Positions 42,548 to 51,075 of a stretch of DNA of 64,000 bases are shown here, in pieces. A model generated the notes under the pieces. That model saw only the letters and a program-made list of their open reading frames with translations, was not told where the DNA came from and ran no database searches. Positions within the stretch are counted from its first letter, which is position 1, and every line of letters begins with the position of its first letter. The translations under genes and the position numbers were made by a program. Source of the DNA: Actinocorallia populi (GTDB taxonomy: Bacteria > Actinomycetota > Actinomycetes > Streptosporangiales > Streptosporangiaceae); NCBI RefSeq assembly GCF_002995495.1, contig NZ_PVZV01000008.1, positions 124,001 to 188,000 of the forward strand, read 5' to 3'.

Positions 42548-44350
42548 GTGGCGGGCGTGACGGAGACCGGAAAGGCTGTACGGAAGAAACAGGCCGCAGT
42601 GGACCCGGAGGAGTACCGGTGGGCCGTGCCCGGGGAGTCCGGGGCACTCTGCACGGCACCGGTGACGGCGTTGCTGGCGCTCACCGGGACGCTCGTCGTC
42701 GCCCGGGAGGACGGCGTGGTCGAGGCGCTGCCGGTGGCGGAGGGCCCGGGGCCGCTGCTGGACGGGACACGGACGATGTGGCGGAGCGAGGTCCCGGTGA
42801 ACGCGCTCACATGGGGGTACGGCGAGGTACTCGGCGCGGCGGGGGAGCGGATCGTCCGGTACGGCGCGGACGGCTCTCTCAGCGCGGGGCCGGAGCTCGG
42901 CGCTCCGATCGGGGCGTTGTGCGCGCGGGCGGGGAAGGTCTTCGCCGTCGCCGGACCGGCCGTCCACACGCTGGAGCGGGACGGGGACGGCTGGCGCCTC
43001 GCACGGAGCACCCCGCTGCCGGAGGAGGGCTACCACGACCTCGACATCGACCGGAAGGGCGCGCACGCCGTCGTCCTGCGCAGGCCGCCCGAGAGCGAGG
43101 CAGCGCCGCCCCGGGGGGTCGTGGTGAACCTGGCGACGGGAGAGGAGGTCGGCGGTGTCCGGGCGGCACTGTCGGAGGTCGAGTCCATCACCGACGTGTA
43201 CGCGCGGTTCTCGCCGGTCACCGACAACGTCTACCGGTTCGCCTCGCGCAGCCACGACGTGGAGAAGCTCGCCAGGTTCGCCAAGTCGGGCCGGAGAGTG
43301 AAGGGCCGGACGGGGCTGCGGATGCAGCCGAGTACCTGGTGCACACCGGTCGCCGCGAGCCCGGACGGCCGGTACGTGGCGTCGCGGCAGAGCGGATCCG
43401 GGGTCCTGGTCTGGGATCTGGCCGCCGAGCGGAGGGTCCTCTACGCCGAACTCGACGACGCCGCTGTTGACGCCAAGCTCGCCAGGCGGGCCCGCCGCAT
43501 GCCCGTCGCGGTCCGGCCGCTCGCCGACGGGATCACGGTGACCCGGTGGGCGCATCTGCCCGTCCCCGACGCCGCGACGGCGGCCGTCGCGGTCGCGCCC
43601 GGCGCGCGGTACGCGGTGGCGGGCGGTGCGGACGGGACGCTCACCGTCATCGACGGCGCGACCCGGCGGATCGAGTACGGCGACGGCACGGTCAGCCAGC
43701 CCGCCGTGCTCACCGCGCGCGTTCCGGTCCCCGCGTTCGGCGGGTACGCGTTCGGGGACGGGCACTGGGTGGGCGTCGCACCGGACGGCACGGTGACCGC
43801 GGTCGACCTCGGCACCGGCGAGGCGAGAGTCCCCGGCGCCCTGGATTTTACCGGGATGGACTACCCCCGGCTCGCCGACGTGCACGACGGAGTCCTCGTC
43901 GTCACCCACACCGAAGGCACCCGGGGTTACGATCTCGCGTCCCTCACCGAGGTGTGGCGGGCAGGCGCCCGTGCGAGCGCTGGGCCGGCCCGGGAGGCAG
44001 ACGACGGGTTCGGCTTCCGGCAGGACCAGGAGGGATGGAGCCTCTACCGGCTCGATGCCCCGGAAACCACGCTGGTGACGCTCTGCGACCGTGGCCTCGG
44101 CCTCTGGTTCGGCGATCTGCACGTCGACACTGTCCGCGGCTGGGCCGTCGGGCAGGACCGCGGAGGTCGCCTCGCCCTGTGGCGCCTCGACGACGGGACG
44201 GTCCCGCACCTGTACGACGGCCTGGGCGAGGTCCTGGCCGGAGACTATGCCTTCACCGACGACGCGCTGTGGCTTTACACGGACAGGCTCAGGGACGGGG
44301 CCCTGTACAGGCTGGCCCTGCCGCCGCGGGAGCCCTGGAGAGGGACGTGA
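42548..44350 (+). CDS. Beta-propeller (WD40/YVTN-like) protein
   Basis: 600 residues made of repeated four-stranded blades: ALLALTGTLVVAREDGVVEAL; CARAGKVFAVAGPAVHTLE; VAASPDGRYVASRQSGSGVLVWDL; AVAPGARYAVAGGADGTLTVIDG; and more. No signal peptide or membrane helix is evident, so it should be cytosolic. Two GTG starts (42548, 42557) have only a distant GGGAGGA. No enzyme motif is seen; such proteins are usually binding scaffolds. It stands alone between the TetR gene and the ABC/two-component operon. Unknown role; a domain search could detect a sugar-binding or lactonase family. Confidence 0.75.
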   Translation: MAGVTETGKAVRKKQAAVDPEEYRWAVPGESGALCTAPVTALLALTGTLVVAREDGVVEALPVAEGPGPLLDGTRTMWRSEVPVNALTWGYGEVLGAAGERIVRYGADGSLSAGPELGAPIGALCARAGKVFAVAGPAVHTLERDGDGWRLARSTPLPEEGYHDLDIDRKGAHAVVLRRPPESEAAPPRGVVVNLATGEEVGGVRAALSEVESITDVYARFSPVTDNVYRFASRSHDVEKLARFAKSGRRVKGRTGLRMQPSTWCTPVAASPDGRYVASRQSGSGVLVWDLAAERRVLYAELDDAAVDAKLARRARRMPVAVRPLADGITVTRWAHLPVPDAATAAVAVAPGARYAVAGGADGTLTVIDGATRRIEYGDGTVSQPAVLTARVPVPAFGGYAFGDGHWVGVAPDGTVTAVDLGTGEARVPGALDFTGMDYPRLADVHDGVLVVTHTEGTRGYDLASLTEVWRAGARASAGPAREADDGFGFRQDQEGWSLYRLDAPETTLVTLCDRGLGLWFGDLHVDTVRGWAVGQDRGGRLALWRLDDGTVPHLYDGLGEVLAGDYAFTDDALWLYTDRLRDGALYRLALPPREPWRGT

Positions 44351-44521
44351 TCAGGAGGGGGAAAGCGAGGCCGGAGCGGGCGTTAATCCAGGGCCGCGCC
44401 GTTCCGGGTGTCGTCGGCGCCCTTGTGCTCGGTGCCCACCCGGCGAGGCGGAGTGCGCGGTGCAGGGACGGGAGCCCGTTGGGGTCCTGCAGAGCGCGGC
44501 CGCCGTCCTCGAAGGAACCCG

Positions 44522-45148
44522 TCAGGGCAGTAGGCGCTTGTCGTAGGCGGTGGCCACCGCCGCGGCCCGGTCTTTGACGTTCAGTTTCGCGTAGATGTGG
44601 GTGAGGTGGGTCTTGACCGTGGCCTCGCTGATGAAGAGTTCGGCGGCGATCTCCCGGTTGCCGGTGCCGCGGGACACCAGGCGCAGGACCTCCAGTTCGC
44701 GGGCGCTCAGGGAGCCGCTGCGAGGTTCGCGCACGCGGGTGACCAGGCGGGCGGCGATGTCCGGGGACAGGACGGTGCGGCCCTCGGCGGCGGCGCGGAC
44801 GGCGTTGAAGAGGTCGTCGCGGGGGGCGTCCTTGAGGAGGTAGCCGGTGGCGCCGGCCTCGATCGCCGGGATCGTGTCGGTGTCGGTGTCGTAGGTGGTC
44901 AGGACGAGGACCTTGCAGGGCAGGCCGCGGCGGGTGAGTTCGGCGATGGCCGCCACACCTCCTCCGCCGGGCATCCGGAGGTCCATGAGGACGACGTCGG
45001 GGCGGAGGTCCTCGGCGAGGGCCACGGCCTGGCGGCCGTCGGCGGCCTCGGCCAGGACCTCGAAGCCGGGGGCCGCGGCGAACATGCTGCGCAGCCCGTT
45101 GCGGACGACGGGGTGGTCGTCGACGATCAGCAGGGTGATGTCAGCCAT
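44522..45148 (-). CDS. NarL-family response regulator
   Basis: 208 residues. The receiver has DD at 10-11, phospho-acceptor in VVLMDLRMPG (D55), and LKDAPRDDLF. The LuxR HTH at about 145-195 has LSARELEVLRLVSRGTGNREIAAEL and ATVKTHLTHIYAKL. It ends the four-gene operon ABC ATPase, permease, sensor kinase, regulator, with its ATG inside the kinase coding end (8-nt overlap). Two-component systems genetically tied to an ABC-2 exporter often regulate that exporter in response to membrane or antibiotic stress. Confidence 0.93.
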   Translation of the reverse strand: MADITLLIVDDHPVVRNGLRSMFAAAPGFEVLAEAADGRQAVALAEDLRPDVVLMDLRMPGGGGVAAIAELTRRGLPCKVLVLTTYDTDTDTIPAIEAGATGYLLKDAPRDDLFNAVRAAAEGRTVLSPDIAARLVTRVREPRSGSLSARELEVLRLVSRGTGNREIAAELFISEATVKTHLTHIYAKLNVKDRAAAVATAYDKRLLP

Positions 45149-46334
45149 GGCGGATCAACGGTACGCGGGCGGAGACGGCCGTGCCGCGGCCGGGTTCGGA
45201 CTCGATCTCCAGGGTGCCGGCGACACGTTCGGCGCGTTCGCGCATGGCGGTCAGGCCGAAGCCCCGGGAGGGGCGGGTGAAGCCGCGGCCGTCGTCGCGG
45301 ATGTCGAGGGTCACTTCGTCGTCCATGTAGGAGAGGGTCACGCCGACGCGGTTCGCGTGCGCGTGACGGGTGGCGTTGGCCAGGGCCTCCTGCGCGATGC
45401 GCAGGAGAGCGGCCTCGAGTTCGTCGTGCAGGGGCTCCACCGTTCCGGTGACGGTGAGGCGGGCCCTGCCGTCGGTGATCTTCTCGAGGGCCTCGGGGAG
45501 CGTGCCGTGCTCCAGGTGGGCGGGCGCGAGGTCCTGCACGGAGCGGCGCGCCTCGTTGAGGCTCTCGCGGGCGAGATCGATGGCGCGCCGGACGTGTTCG
45601 CTCTCCTCGGTGGCCTGGAGCTGGGCGATGACGCCCACCAGGCCCTGGGCGATGGTGTCGTGGATCTCGGCGGCCAGGCGGCGGCGCTCGTCGTCGACAC
45701 CGGCCTCGCGGGCCTGGACGAGGAGCTGGGCCTGGAGGCCGGCGTTCTCGGCGAGGACCTGCTCCAGGCGGGCGTTGGTCAGCTCGAGTTCGGCGATGGT
45801 CTCCGCCTGGACGCGGGACTGCTCGAGTTCCCGCTCGGCGAGGCCGGTGAAGATGAAGACGAGCCCGGCGTTCAGGACGAAGAGGCCGACGAACGCGACC
45901 ACCTGGCCGAAGTTCCCCGGCGGCAGGCCGCCCGCCTGGGCGCCGGCCATGGTGACCACCGTGACGAACGATCCGGCCGCGGCCCAGCGGCCGGACAGGT
46001 ACTGCTGGGGATCGAAGTACCCGAGGGCGACGTAGATGCAGAAGAACGGGTTCAGCCAGGTGAGGGCGAACGCGACGGCGGTGCGGATCCAGAAGTAGAC
46101 GGGGCCGTGGACCTTCCCGGCGGCGTGCAGGGTCTGGAGGGCCACGGCGGTGAGGAGGAGCGGCACGGCCGCCCGCTCCTCCGCGGGCGACATGACCTCC
46201 TCCCGGATGAGCAGGGCCATGAGGGAGGCCAGGAGCAGCAGGCCGAACGGTCCCCACCGGTGGAATCTGTCCCACTGCTCCTGGATCTTCTGCTCCTGGA
46301 TCGTCGCCATCGGGATATTTTTTACTATTCCCAC
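45141..46334 (-). CDS. Sensor histidine kinase, HisKA_3 type, integral membrane
   Basis: 397 residues. Five to six membrane helices (about 30-175) precede a coiled-coil linker, the DHp box LAAEIHDTIAQGLVGVIAQL (His at about 220) and a HATPase_c domain with DDGRGF and GLTAMRERAERV. No large extracellular domain exists, so sensing is likely within the membrane, possibly of the partner transporter (DesK/LiaS style). The start could be GTG 46334, overlapping the permease stop by 10 nt, or ATG 46310; neither has a clear Shine-Dalgarno, so translational coupling is likely. Confidence 0.9.
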   Translation of the reverse strand: MGIVKNIPMATIQEQKIQEQWDRFHRWGPFGLLLLASLMALLIREEVMSPAEERAAVPLLLTAVALQTLHAAGKVHGPVYFWIRTAVAFALTWLNPFFCIYVALGYFDPQQYLSGRWAAAGSFVTVVTMAGAQAGGLPPGNFGQVVAFVGLFVLNAGLVFIFTGLAERELEQSRVQAETIAELELTNARLEQVLAENAGLQAQLLVQAREAGVDDERRRLAAEIHDTIAQGLVGVIAQLQATEESEHVRRAIDLARESLNEARRSVQDLAPAHLEHGTLPEALEKITDGRARLTVTGTVEPLHDELEAALLRIAQEALANATRHAHANRVGVTLSYMDDEVTLDIRDDGRGFTRPSRGFGLTAMRERAERVAGTLEIESEPGRGTAVSARVPLIRHG

Positions 46335-47065
46335 CGGAACCAGCGCACGGCGGCGGCGATCAGGACGGCGGCCCAGGCGGTGACGACGCCGAGGTGCGCC
46401 AGGTCGGGCCAGCCGCCCTCGGCGGCCTGGCCGAGGGCCTGGGACGCGGCGCCGAACGGGGAGTACTCGACGATGCTCCGCATCAGGTCGGGCATGGACC
46501 GGACGGGGATCCAGACGCCCGCGAAGAACATCATCGGGAAGAAGACGACCATGCCGACCACGGTGGTGGCCTTGACGGTGGGGGTGACCGCGCTGACCGC
46601 GGCGCCCAGCGCGAGCGCGCTGAGGGCGCCGAGGAGGAGCGCCAGCAGGTAGCCGGGAAGGTGGCCGGGCAGCGCCACGTCGAAGACGGCGCGGCCGACG
46701 GCGATGACCAGCAGCGCCGAGACCAGGGCGGCCGCGAAGTGCAGGACGATCTGCGCGGCCAGCAGCGAGGACGGCCGTACGGGCGTGCTGGACATGCGGC
46801 GCAGGATGCCGCGCTCGCGGTATCCGGACAGGACGGGCGGCAGCACCTGGATCCCGGCCATGATCAGGGCGACCAGCACGTTGACCGGGACGTACAGGTC
46901 GATGACCCGGAGCCCGCCGAGGCCGGGATCCGGCTCCCGGAACGACGGGATCAGGCCCAGGATCGTCAGCAGGACGGTGGGGAAGACGGCGATCCAGAAC
47001 AGGCTGAACGGTTCGCGGAGGAAGAGCCGGAACTCTGCCTTGAGGACGGCGGTGAACGCGGACAC
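46325..47065 (-). CDS. ABC-2 type transporter permease
   Basis: 246 residues with about six membrane helices; the ABC-2 core is clear (RMSSTPVRPSSLLAAQIVLHF after helix 2, and GVWIPVRSMPDLMRSIVEYSPFGAASQ before the last). GTG 47065 begins 1 nt after the ATPase stop. It forms an exporter with the preceding ATPase. Substrate unknown; the linked two-component system suggests a drug or lipid exporter. Confidence 0.9.
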   Translation of the reverse strand: MSAFTAVLKAEFRLFLREPFSLFWIAVFPTVLLTILGLIPSFREPDPGLGGLRVIDLYVPVNVLVALIMAGIQVLPPVLSGYRERGILRRMSSTPVRPSSLLAAQIVLHFAAALVSALLVIAVGRAVFDVALPGHLPGYLLALLLGALSALALGAAVSAVTPTVKATTVVGMVVFFPMMFFAGVWIPVRSMPDLMRSIVEYSPFGAASQALGQAAEGGWPDLAHLGVVTAWAAVLIAAAVRWFRWE

Positions 47066-47066
47066 G

Positions 47067-47972
47067 TCAGTTCTCCAGGTCTTCGGTGAGTTCGAGGAAG
47101 GCGTCGTCCAGCGTGGAGTCGACGACCCGCAGCTGGTGGGCGGTGATCCGGTGGCGGGCGAGCAGGGAGATGACCGCGTTGACGGTCGCGTCGGTGCCGT
47201 GGATGGTGAGATGGCCGTTCCGGCGCTCGACGGCCGAGGTCTCGGGCAGGCCGGCCAGGTCGCCGTCGTGCAGGGGCCGGGACGGGGAGAACGAGATCAC
47301 CGTGCCGCCGGCGCTGCGGCGGATCAGCCCTTCGGGGGTGTCGAGAGCGGCGACGCGTCCCTGCTTGATCACCGCGATGCGGTCGCAGAGCCGCTGGGCC
47401 TCCTCCATGAAGTGCGTGACGAGCAGGACGGTGACGCCGGAGTCGCGGACATCCTCGATCAGCTTCCAGGTGTCGCGGCGGGCGCGCGGGTCGAGGCCGG
47501 TCGTCAGCTCGTCCAGGACGACGACCTTGGGGCGGCCGATGAGGGCGAGAGCGATGAAGAGGCGCTGCTTCTGGCCGCCGGACAGGTTGCCGAAACGGGT
47601 GGTGAGCTTGCCGGTGAGACCGAGGCGTTCGGCGAGCCCACGCCAGTCGGCCGGGTTCGGATAGAAGGCGCTGTAGAGCTCCAGGGTCTCCCGTACGGTC
47701 AGCTTCTCCTGGAGTTCGCTCTCCTGGAGCTGGACGCCGAGGATCCGGGTGAGCCCGTCGCGGTCGGCGCGCGGATCGAGCCCGGCGACACGCACGGTGC
47801 CTGCGTCCGGCTCGCGCAGCCCCTCCACGCATTCGACGGTCGTGGTCTTGCCGGCGCCGTTCGGCCCGAGGATCCCGAAGATCTCCCCTTCCTCCACGGC
47901 GAACGCGACGCCGTCCACCACGGAACGGCCGCCGTAGGCCTTGCGCAGGCCCCTGACTTCGATGATCGACAT
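47067..47972 (-). CDS. ABC transporter ATP-binding protein
   Basis: 301 residues. Walker A GPNGAGKTTT (about 36-45), Q loop GVQLQESELQ, signature LSGGQKQRL, Walker B VVVLDELTTGLDP and switch His in LVTHFMEEAQ are all present. Walker B has a Leu-Thr in place of the usual Pro-Thr (DELTTGLDP), a minor variant. A C-terminal regulatory strand region follows (about 215-300). First gene of the operon; the region upstream (47973-48354) holds its promoter and has no supported gene. Confidence 0.93.
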   Translation of the reverse strand: MSIIEVRGLRKAYGGRSVVDGVAFAVEEGEIFGILGPNGAGKTTTVECVEGLREPDAGTVRVAGLDPRADRDGLTRILGVQLQESELQEKLTVRETLELYSAFYPNPADWRGLAERLGLTGKLTTRFGNLSGGQKQRLFIALALIGRPKVVVLDELTTGLDPRARRDTWKLIEDVRDSGVTVLLVTHFMEEAQRLCDRIAVIKQGRVAALDTPEGLIRRSAGGTVISFSPSRPLHDGDLAGLPETSAVERRNGHLTIHGTDATVNAVISLLARHRITAHQLRVVDSTLDDAFLELTEDLEN

Positions 47973-48322
47973 GCCTCGAGGATCGCCTCAAGCGCTACCC
48001 GCCCACATCGTCAGAAACGCTCCTCCTCCCATCATCCGATCGGTTGATCCCCCATACGACCCCCGCCGCCATCACAGCGAGCACGGCACACCGACCCCAG
48101 GCCCCCGAAGCGAATGAGACGGACGGAGCCACCCGCACGGACGGCTCCGTCCCGCCCCGGCACCCCATCCCGCCTACATGCAAAGTCATTGAGTCCGCCC
48201 GGAGAAGCCGGGAACGGAGAGGTCACCACCCCGACCAGGCTGGATGCGGCCACTGCCTGATCTTGCCGTACAGCCCCGGGACAGCCCTCTACGCAGCTTT
48301 TTACCCGTCCTGGAACCCCGGG
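47973..48322. other. Intergenic region, no supported gene
   Basis: Divergent promoters for the ABC operon (minus) and hicB (plus) must lie here. A minus-strand frame 47995-48189 (64 codons, with one possible membrane segment) has no recognisable family or ribosome-binding site and is not called. Confidence 0.4.
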
Positions 48323-48347
48323 CCCCGAGACACTGTCGGGGTAGATT
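48323..48347 (+). promoter_or_regulatory. hicB promoter with inverted repeat; probably leaderless
   Basis: A -10-like TAGATT (48342-48347) lies 7 nt before the hicB ATG, and there is no Shine-Dalgarno, so the transcript may begin at the start codon. Immediately upstream, CCCCGA/TCGGGG (48323-48328/48336-48341) form an inverted repeat that could be a HicB-HicA operator. Confidence 0.4.
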
Positions 48348-48354
48348 GGTCGCC

Positions 48355-48582
48355 ATGAGCAAGCTGCACCTGACCGCGCAGATCTGGCAAGAGGACGACG
48401 CCTACGTGGTGCACTGTCCGGAGCTGGACGTCACCAGCCAGGGAGACAGCTTCGAACACGCTCTGGCCATGATCAAAGAGGCTGTGGAGCTGACTCTCGA
48501 AGACCTGACCCCCGAAGAACTGGCGGCACAGCTCCACCCGACTCCGGCTCTGGTGCCCTTCGAGGTGCAGCTCTCCGCATGA
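48355..48582 (+). CDS. hicB: HicB-family antitoxin
   Basis: 75 residues. The HicB partial RNase H-like fold is clear: LTAQIWQEDDAYVVHCPELDVTSQGDSFEHALAMIKEAVELTL. It ends in a short C-terminal tail (HPTPALVPFEVQLSA) with no ribbon-helix-helix or HTH domain, so it would neutralise HicA by direct binding. The stop overlaps the hicA start (ATGA), as in standard hicBA operons. The order antitoxin first, toxin second is one of the known arrangements. The adjacent toxin gene is broken. Confidence 0.85.
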   Translation: MSKLHLTAQIWQEDDAYVVHCPELDVTSQGDSFEHALAMIKEAVELTLEDLTPEELAAQLHPTPALVPFEVQLSA

Positions 48583-48811
48583 GCCCCCGAGCCATCCCGC
48601 CGATTCCCGCCGGCGCTGTCTTGAAGGCTTTCGCCGGTCTCGGCTTCGTCCAGATTCGCCAGTCCGGCAGCCACGTCCGCCTGCGGCATCCCGACGGTCG
48701 TGCGGTCACCATCCCCGACCATGGTCGTAGGGACCTGAAGACGGCACCATTCACGGCATCCTGCGTCAGGCTCGCGTGAGTCAACGGGAATTCCTCGAAG
48801 CCCTTCCCTAG
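48579..48811 (+). pseudogene. hicA: HicA-family mRNA interferase toxin, frameshifted
   Basis: The HicA domain begins normally (AGAVLKAFAGLGFVQIRQSGSHVRLRHPDGRAVTIPDHGRRDLKT, in two halves around the catalytic His in GSHVRL). After RDLKT the frame shifts: reading resumes in the +1-shifted frame as GTIHGILRQARVS and QREFLEALP, ending at 48811. One G is missing in the run at about 48743 (AAGACGG rather than AAGACGGG). Uninterrupted, the product would be about 77 residues, standard HicA length. As read, the stop at 48777-48779 truncates it to 66 residues with a wrong tail. A sequencing error or a real inactivating deletion are both possible. Confidence 0.85.
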
Positions 48812-48887
48812 CGGAGGAGACTCCTGCGGCTGCGTCCGGTCCGGCCGACCGGCCAGGTTGCTGACCTAGGGCTTTGGCGTGGGAGCG

Positions 48888-49264
48888 GCGGACGAGTCGG
48901 CCTGTAAGCCGGGTTCTGTGCTCCCGCTCTCGTGGGAGTGGCGGCCATCCATCTCGGGACGCCGTTGCCGGCGTCCTCCAGCGACCTACCCGCGGACTCG
49001 GGCGAGCAGCCCTCGGGCGTCCGCTGTCTGGTCTTGCTCCGGGTGGGGTTTACCTAGCCGCGCGGGTCGCCCCGTGCGCTGGTGAGCTCTTACCTCACCG
49101 TTTCACCCTTACCGCCCGCGTGAGCGGGAGGCGGTCTGTTCTCTGTGGCACTGTCCCGCGGGTCGCCCCGGGTCGGTGTTGCCGACCACCCTGCTCTGTG
49201 GAGCCCGGACTTTCCTCGGCGGGGACCGAAACCCCCGACGCGGCCGCCCGGCCGGCTCGTCCGC
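48888..49264 (-). ncRNA. rnpB: RNase P RNA (bacterial type A)
   Basis: About 377 nt on the minus strand. The P1 arms at both ends (GCGGACGAG/CTCGTCCGC-like) pair. The universal 5' block GAGGAAAGTCCGGGCTCC, an internal ACAGAGAACAGACCGC, and the 3' block ACAGAACCCGGCTTACAGGC are all present. This is the catalytic RNA that processes tRNA 5' ends. Plus-strand open frames across this interval are spurious. Confidence 0.96.
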
Positions 49265-49375
49265 CGTGATCCCCAGTCTAGTCGGTTCCCCCGGGGCGGT
49301 CGGGTCACGGCCTTCCGGGAAAGGACAGGAGGCGCACGCCCGGACGGGCGTACGCCTCCTGAAGGGGTCTCGCGG

Positions 49376-50752
49376 TTACTTCGCGGCGCTCTTCACGACG
49401 TCGGTCTCGACGGGGCGGTCCGAGGCGGCGGCGAGGACGAACTCCTCACGGGGCTGCTCGATGCTGCCGAGCGAGATCGTCTCGCGCTTGAAGAACAGGG
49501 CGAGGGTCCAGTCGGCCACCACGCGGACCTTGCGGTTGAAGGTGGGGACGCGGGACAGGTGGTACGTCCGGTGCATGAACCAGGCGGCGAGGCCGCGCAG
49601 CTTCACGCCGTAGACGTGGGCGACGCCCTTGTGGAGGCCGAGGCCGGCCACCGAGCCGACGTAGGCGTGGCGGTAGGGCTTGAGGGCCTTGCCGCGCAGC
49701 GCCGCCACCAGGTTGTCGGCCAGGACCTTGCTCTGCCGGACCGCGTGCTGGGCGTTGGGGGCGCAGAACTCGCCCTCCTTGGTCAGGTCGGGGATGGCCG
49801 CGTTGTCACCGGCGGTGAAGGCGCGGACGGTGCCCTCGATCTGCAGGAACTCGTTGCCCTTGACCCGGCCCCGCTCGTCGACCGGCAGGTCGGTGGACTT
49901 GGCGACCGGGTTGGCCTTGGCGCCGGCCGTCCAGACCAGGGTGTTGGTCGGGAAGCTCTCGCCGTCCGACAGCTCGATCTGCTTGTCCACGGCGGAGGTG
50001 AGGAACGTCTTCAGCTTGACCTCGATGCCGCGGCCGCGCAGCTGCTCGGCGGTCCAGCGCCCGAGCTCGGGGCCGACCTCGGGCAGGATCCGGTCGGAGG
50101 CCTCGACCATCACCCAGCGCATGTCGGCGGCGCGCAGGTTGGAGTACATGCGGATCGCGTCGCGGGCCATGTCCTCCATCTCGGCCAGGGCCTCGATGCC
50201 GGCGAAACCGCCGCCGACCACGACGAAGGTCAGCGCGCGCTTGCGCACGTCCTCGTCGTCGGTGGAGGCGGCGATGTCCAGCTGGGCCAGGACGTGGTTG
50301 CGGAGGTGGATGGCCTCGCCGATGGTCTTGAAGCCGATGCCGTGCTCGGCGAGGCCGGGGATCGGCAGGGTGCGCGAGACGGAGCCCGCGGCCATCACGA
50401 GGTAGTCGTAGGAGATCCGCTGCGGGGGGCCCTCGACCGGCTGGATGATCGCCCAGCGCTCGGCGTGGGAGAGCTCGGTGACCCGCGCGGTCACGATGTC
50501 GACCTTCGGCAGGACCCGGCGCAGCGGCACCACGACGTGCCGGGGCGAGAGGTTGCCGGCGGCGGCCTCGGGGAGGAAGGGCTGGTAGGTCATGTACGAC
50601 TGCGGGTCGACGATCGTGACCTTGACGTCGCCGCGCTTCAGCTCGCTCTTCAGCTTCTTCTGGAGGCGGAGCGCGGTGTAGAGGCCCACGTAGCCCCCGC
50701 CGACGATGAGGACGTGCGGGGCGTCGGGGTTCGCGACAGGCCTTCTGGCCAT
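49376..50752 (-). CDS. ndh: Type II NADH dehydrogenase (NDH-2), FAD-dependent
   Basis: 458 residues. Two dinucleotide folds are seen: FAD at VLIVGGGYVGLYTAL (about 14-28) and NADH at FVVVGGGFAGIEALAEM (about 180-196). VWTAGAKANP and FTAGDNAAIPDL carry the FAD contacts, and a C-terminal region with amphipathic helices (YGVKLRGLAAWFMHRTYHL) gives membrane attachment. It oxidises NADH and reduces quinone without proton pumping. ATG 50752 has AGGAG 7 nt upstream. A perfect Rex-type operator lies 22 nt upstream, implying NADH/NAD+-dependent repression. Confidence 0.9.
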   Translation of the reverse strand: MARRPVANPDAPHVLIVGGGYVGLYTALRLQKKLKSELKRGDVKVTIVDPQSYMTYQPFLPEAAAGNLSPRHVVVPLRRVLPKVDIVTARVTELSHAERWAIIQPVEGPPQRISYDYLVMAAGSVSRTLPIPGLAEHGIGFKTIGEAIHLRNHVLAQLDIAASTDDEDVRKRALTFVVVGGGFAGIEALAEMEDMARDAIRMYSNLRAADMRWVMVEASDRILPEVGPELGRWTAEQLRGRGIEVKLKTFLTSAVDKQIELSDGESFPTNTLVWTAGAKANPVAKSTDLPVDERGRVKGNEFLQIEGTVRAFTAGDNAAIPDLTKEGEFCAPNAQHAVRQSKVLADNLVAALRGKALKPYRHAYVGSVAGLGLHKGVAHVYGVKLRGLAAWFMHRTYHLSRVPTFNRKVRVVADWTLALFFKRETISLGSIEQPREEFVLAAASDRPVETDVVKSAAK

Positions 50753-51075
50753 CTCAGAGCTCCTATGGATCACTTTGTGAAGACATTCACAATGTAGCCG
50801 ATGTATCTGGTCTAGTCCAAGCCATAACAGGGGAAGATTCAATGAAATTCCCCAAACCGTAAAGTTGGAGCGTTCTGGGCGCGTGAACTACGCCACAAGT
50901 TTCCACTCGGCGAATTTCCTGACCCCTCGGCATGACCAAGCTCACACCCCCGGTCCGGAGATCCGCGGGCCTGTGGAAGCCGGACCGCGGCGGGGCCCGA
51001 GGCCGTAGGGTGGTCCGGCGGGAACGCGCCATGCCATCCCCTCGCGTACGATCGTCGGCCAGGAGTGCTGATCGG
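50753..51075. other. Divergent intergenic region between ndh and the PEBP lipoprotein
   Basis: Holds the ndh promoter with the Rex-type palindrome (50775-50792) and, beyond about 50930, the promoter and leader of the lipoprotein gene. No gene is supported. Confidence 0.5.
50775..50792. promoter_or_regulatory. Rex-type operator TTGTGAA-N4-TTCACAA
   Basis: Perfect 7-bp arms around GACA, matching the Rex (ROP) consensus TGTGAA-N4-TTCACA known from Streptomyces coelicolor. The centre is about 31 bp before the ndh ATG, consistent with repression by Rex when NADH is low and derepression when NADH rises. Confidence 0.8.

Noticed and set aside
47995-48189. 64-codon minus-strand frame with a possible helix
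   Set aside because: No ribosome-binding site or homology; too short to support without more evidence.
48874-49308. Open frames of 131 and 68 codons on the plus strand and 72 on the minus strand
   Set aside because: The interval is RNase P RNA, with several universally conserved blocks; the frames are incidental.
49145-50797. 550-codon plus-strand frame
   Set aside because: Antisense to the well-supported NADH dehydrogenase, with Gly/Leu/Val/Asp-rich composition typical of the opposite strand of a high-GC gene.
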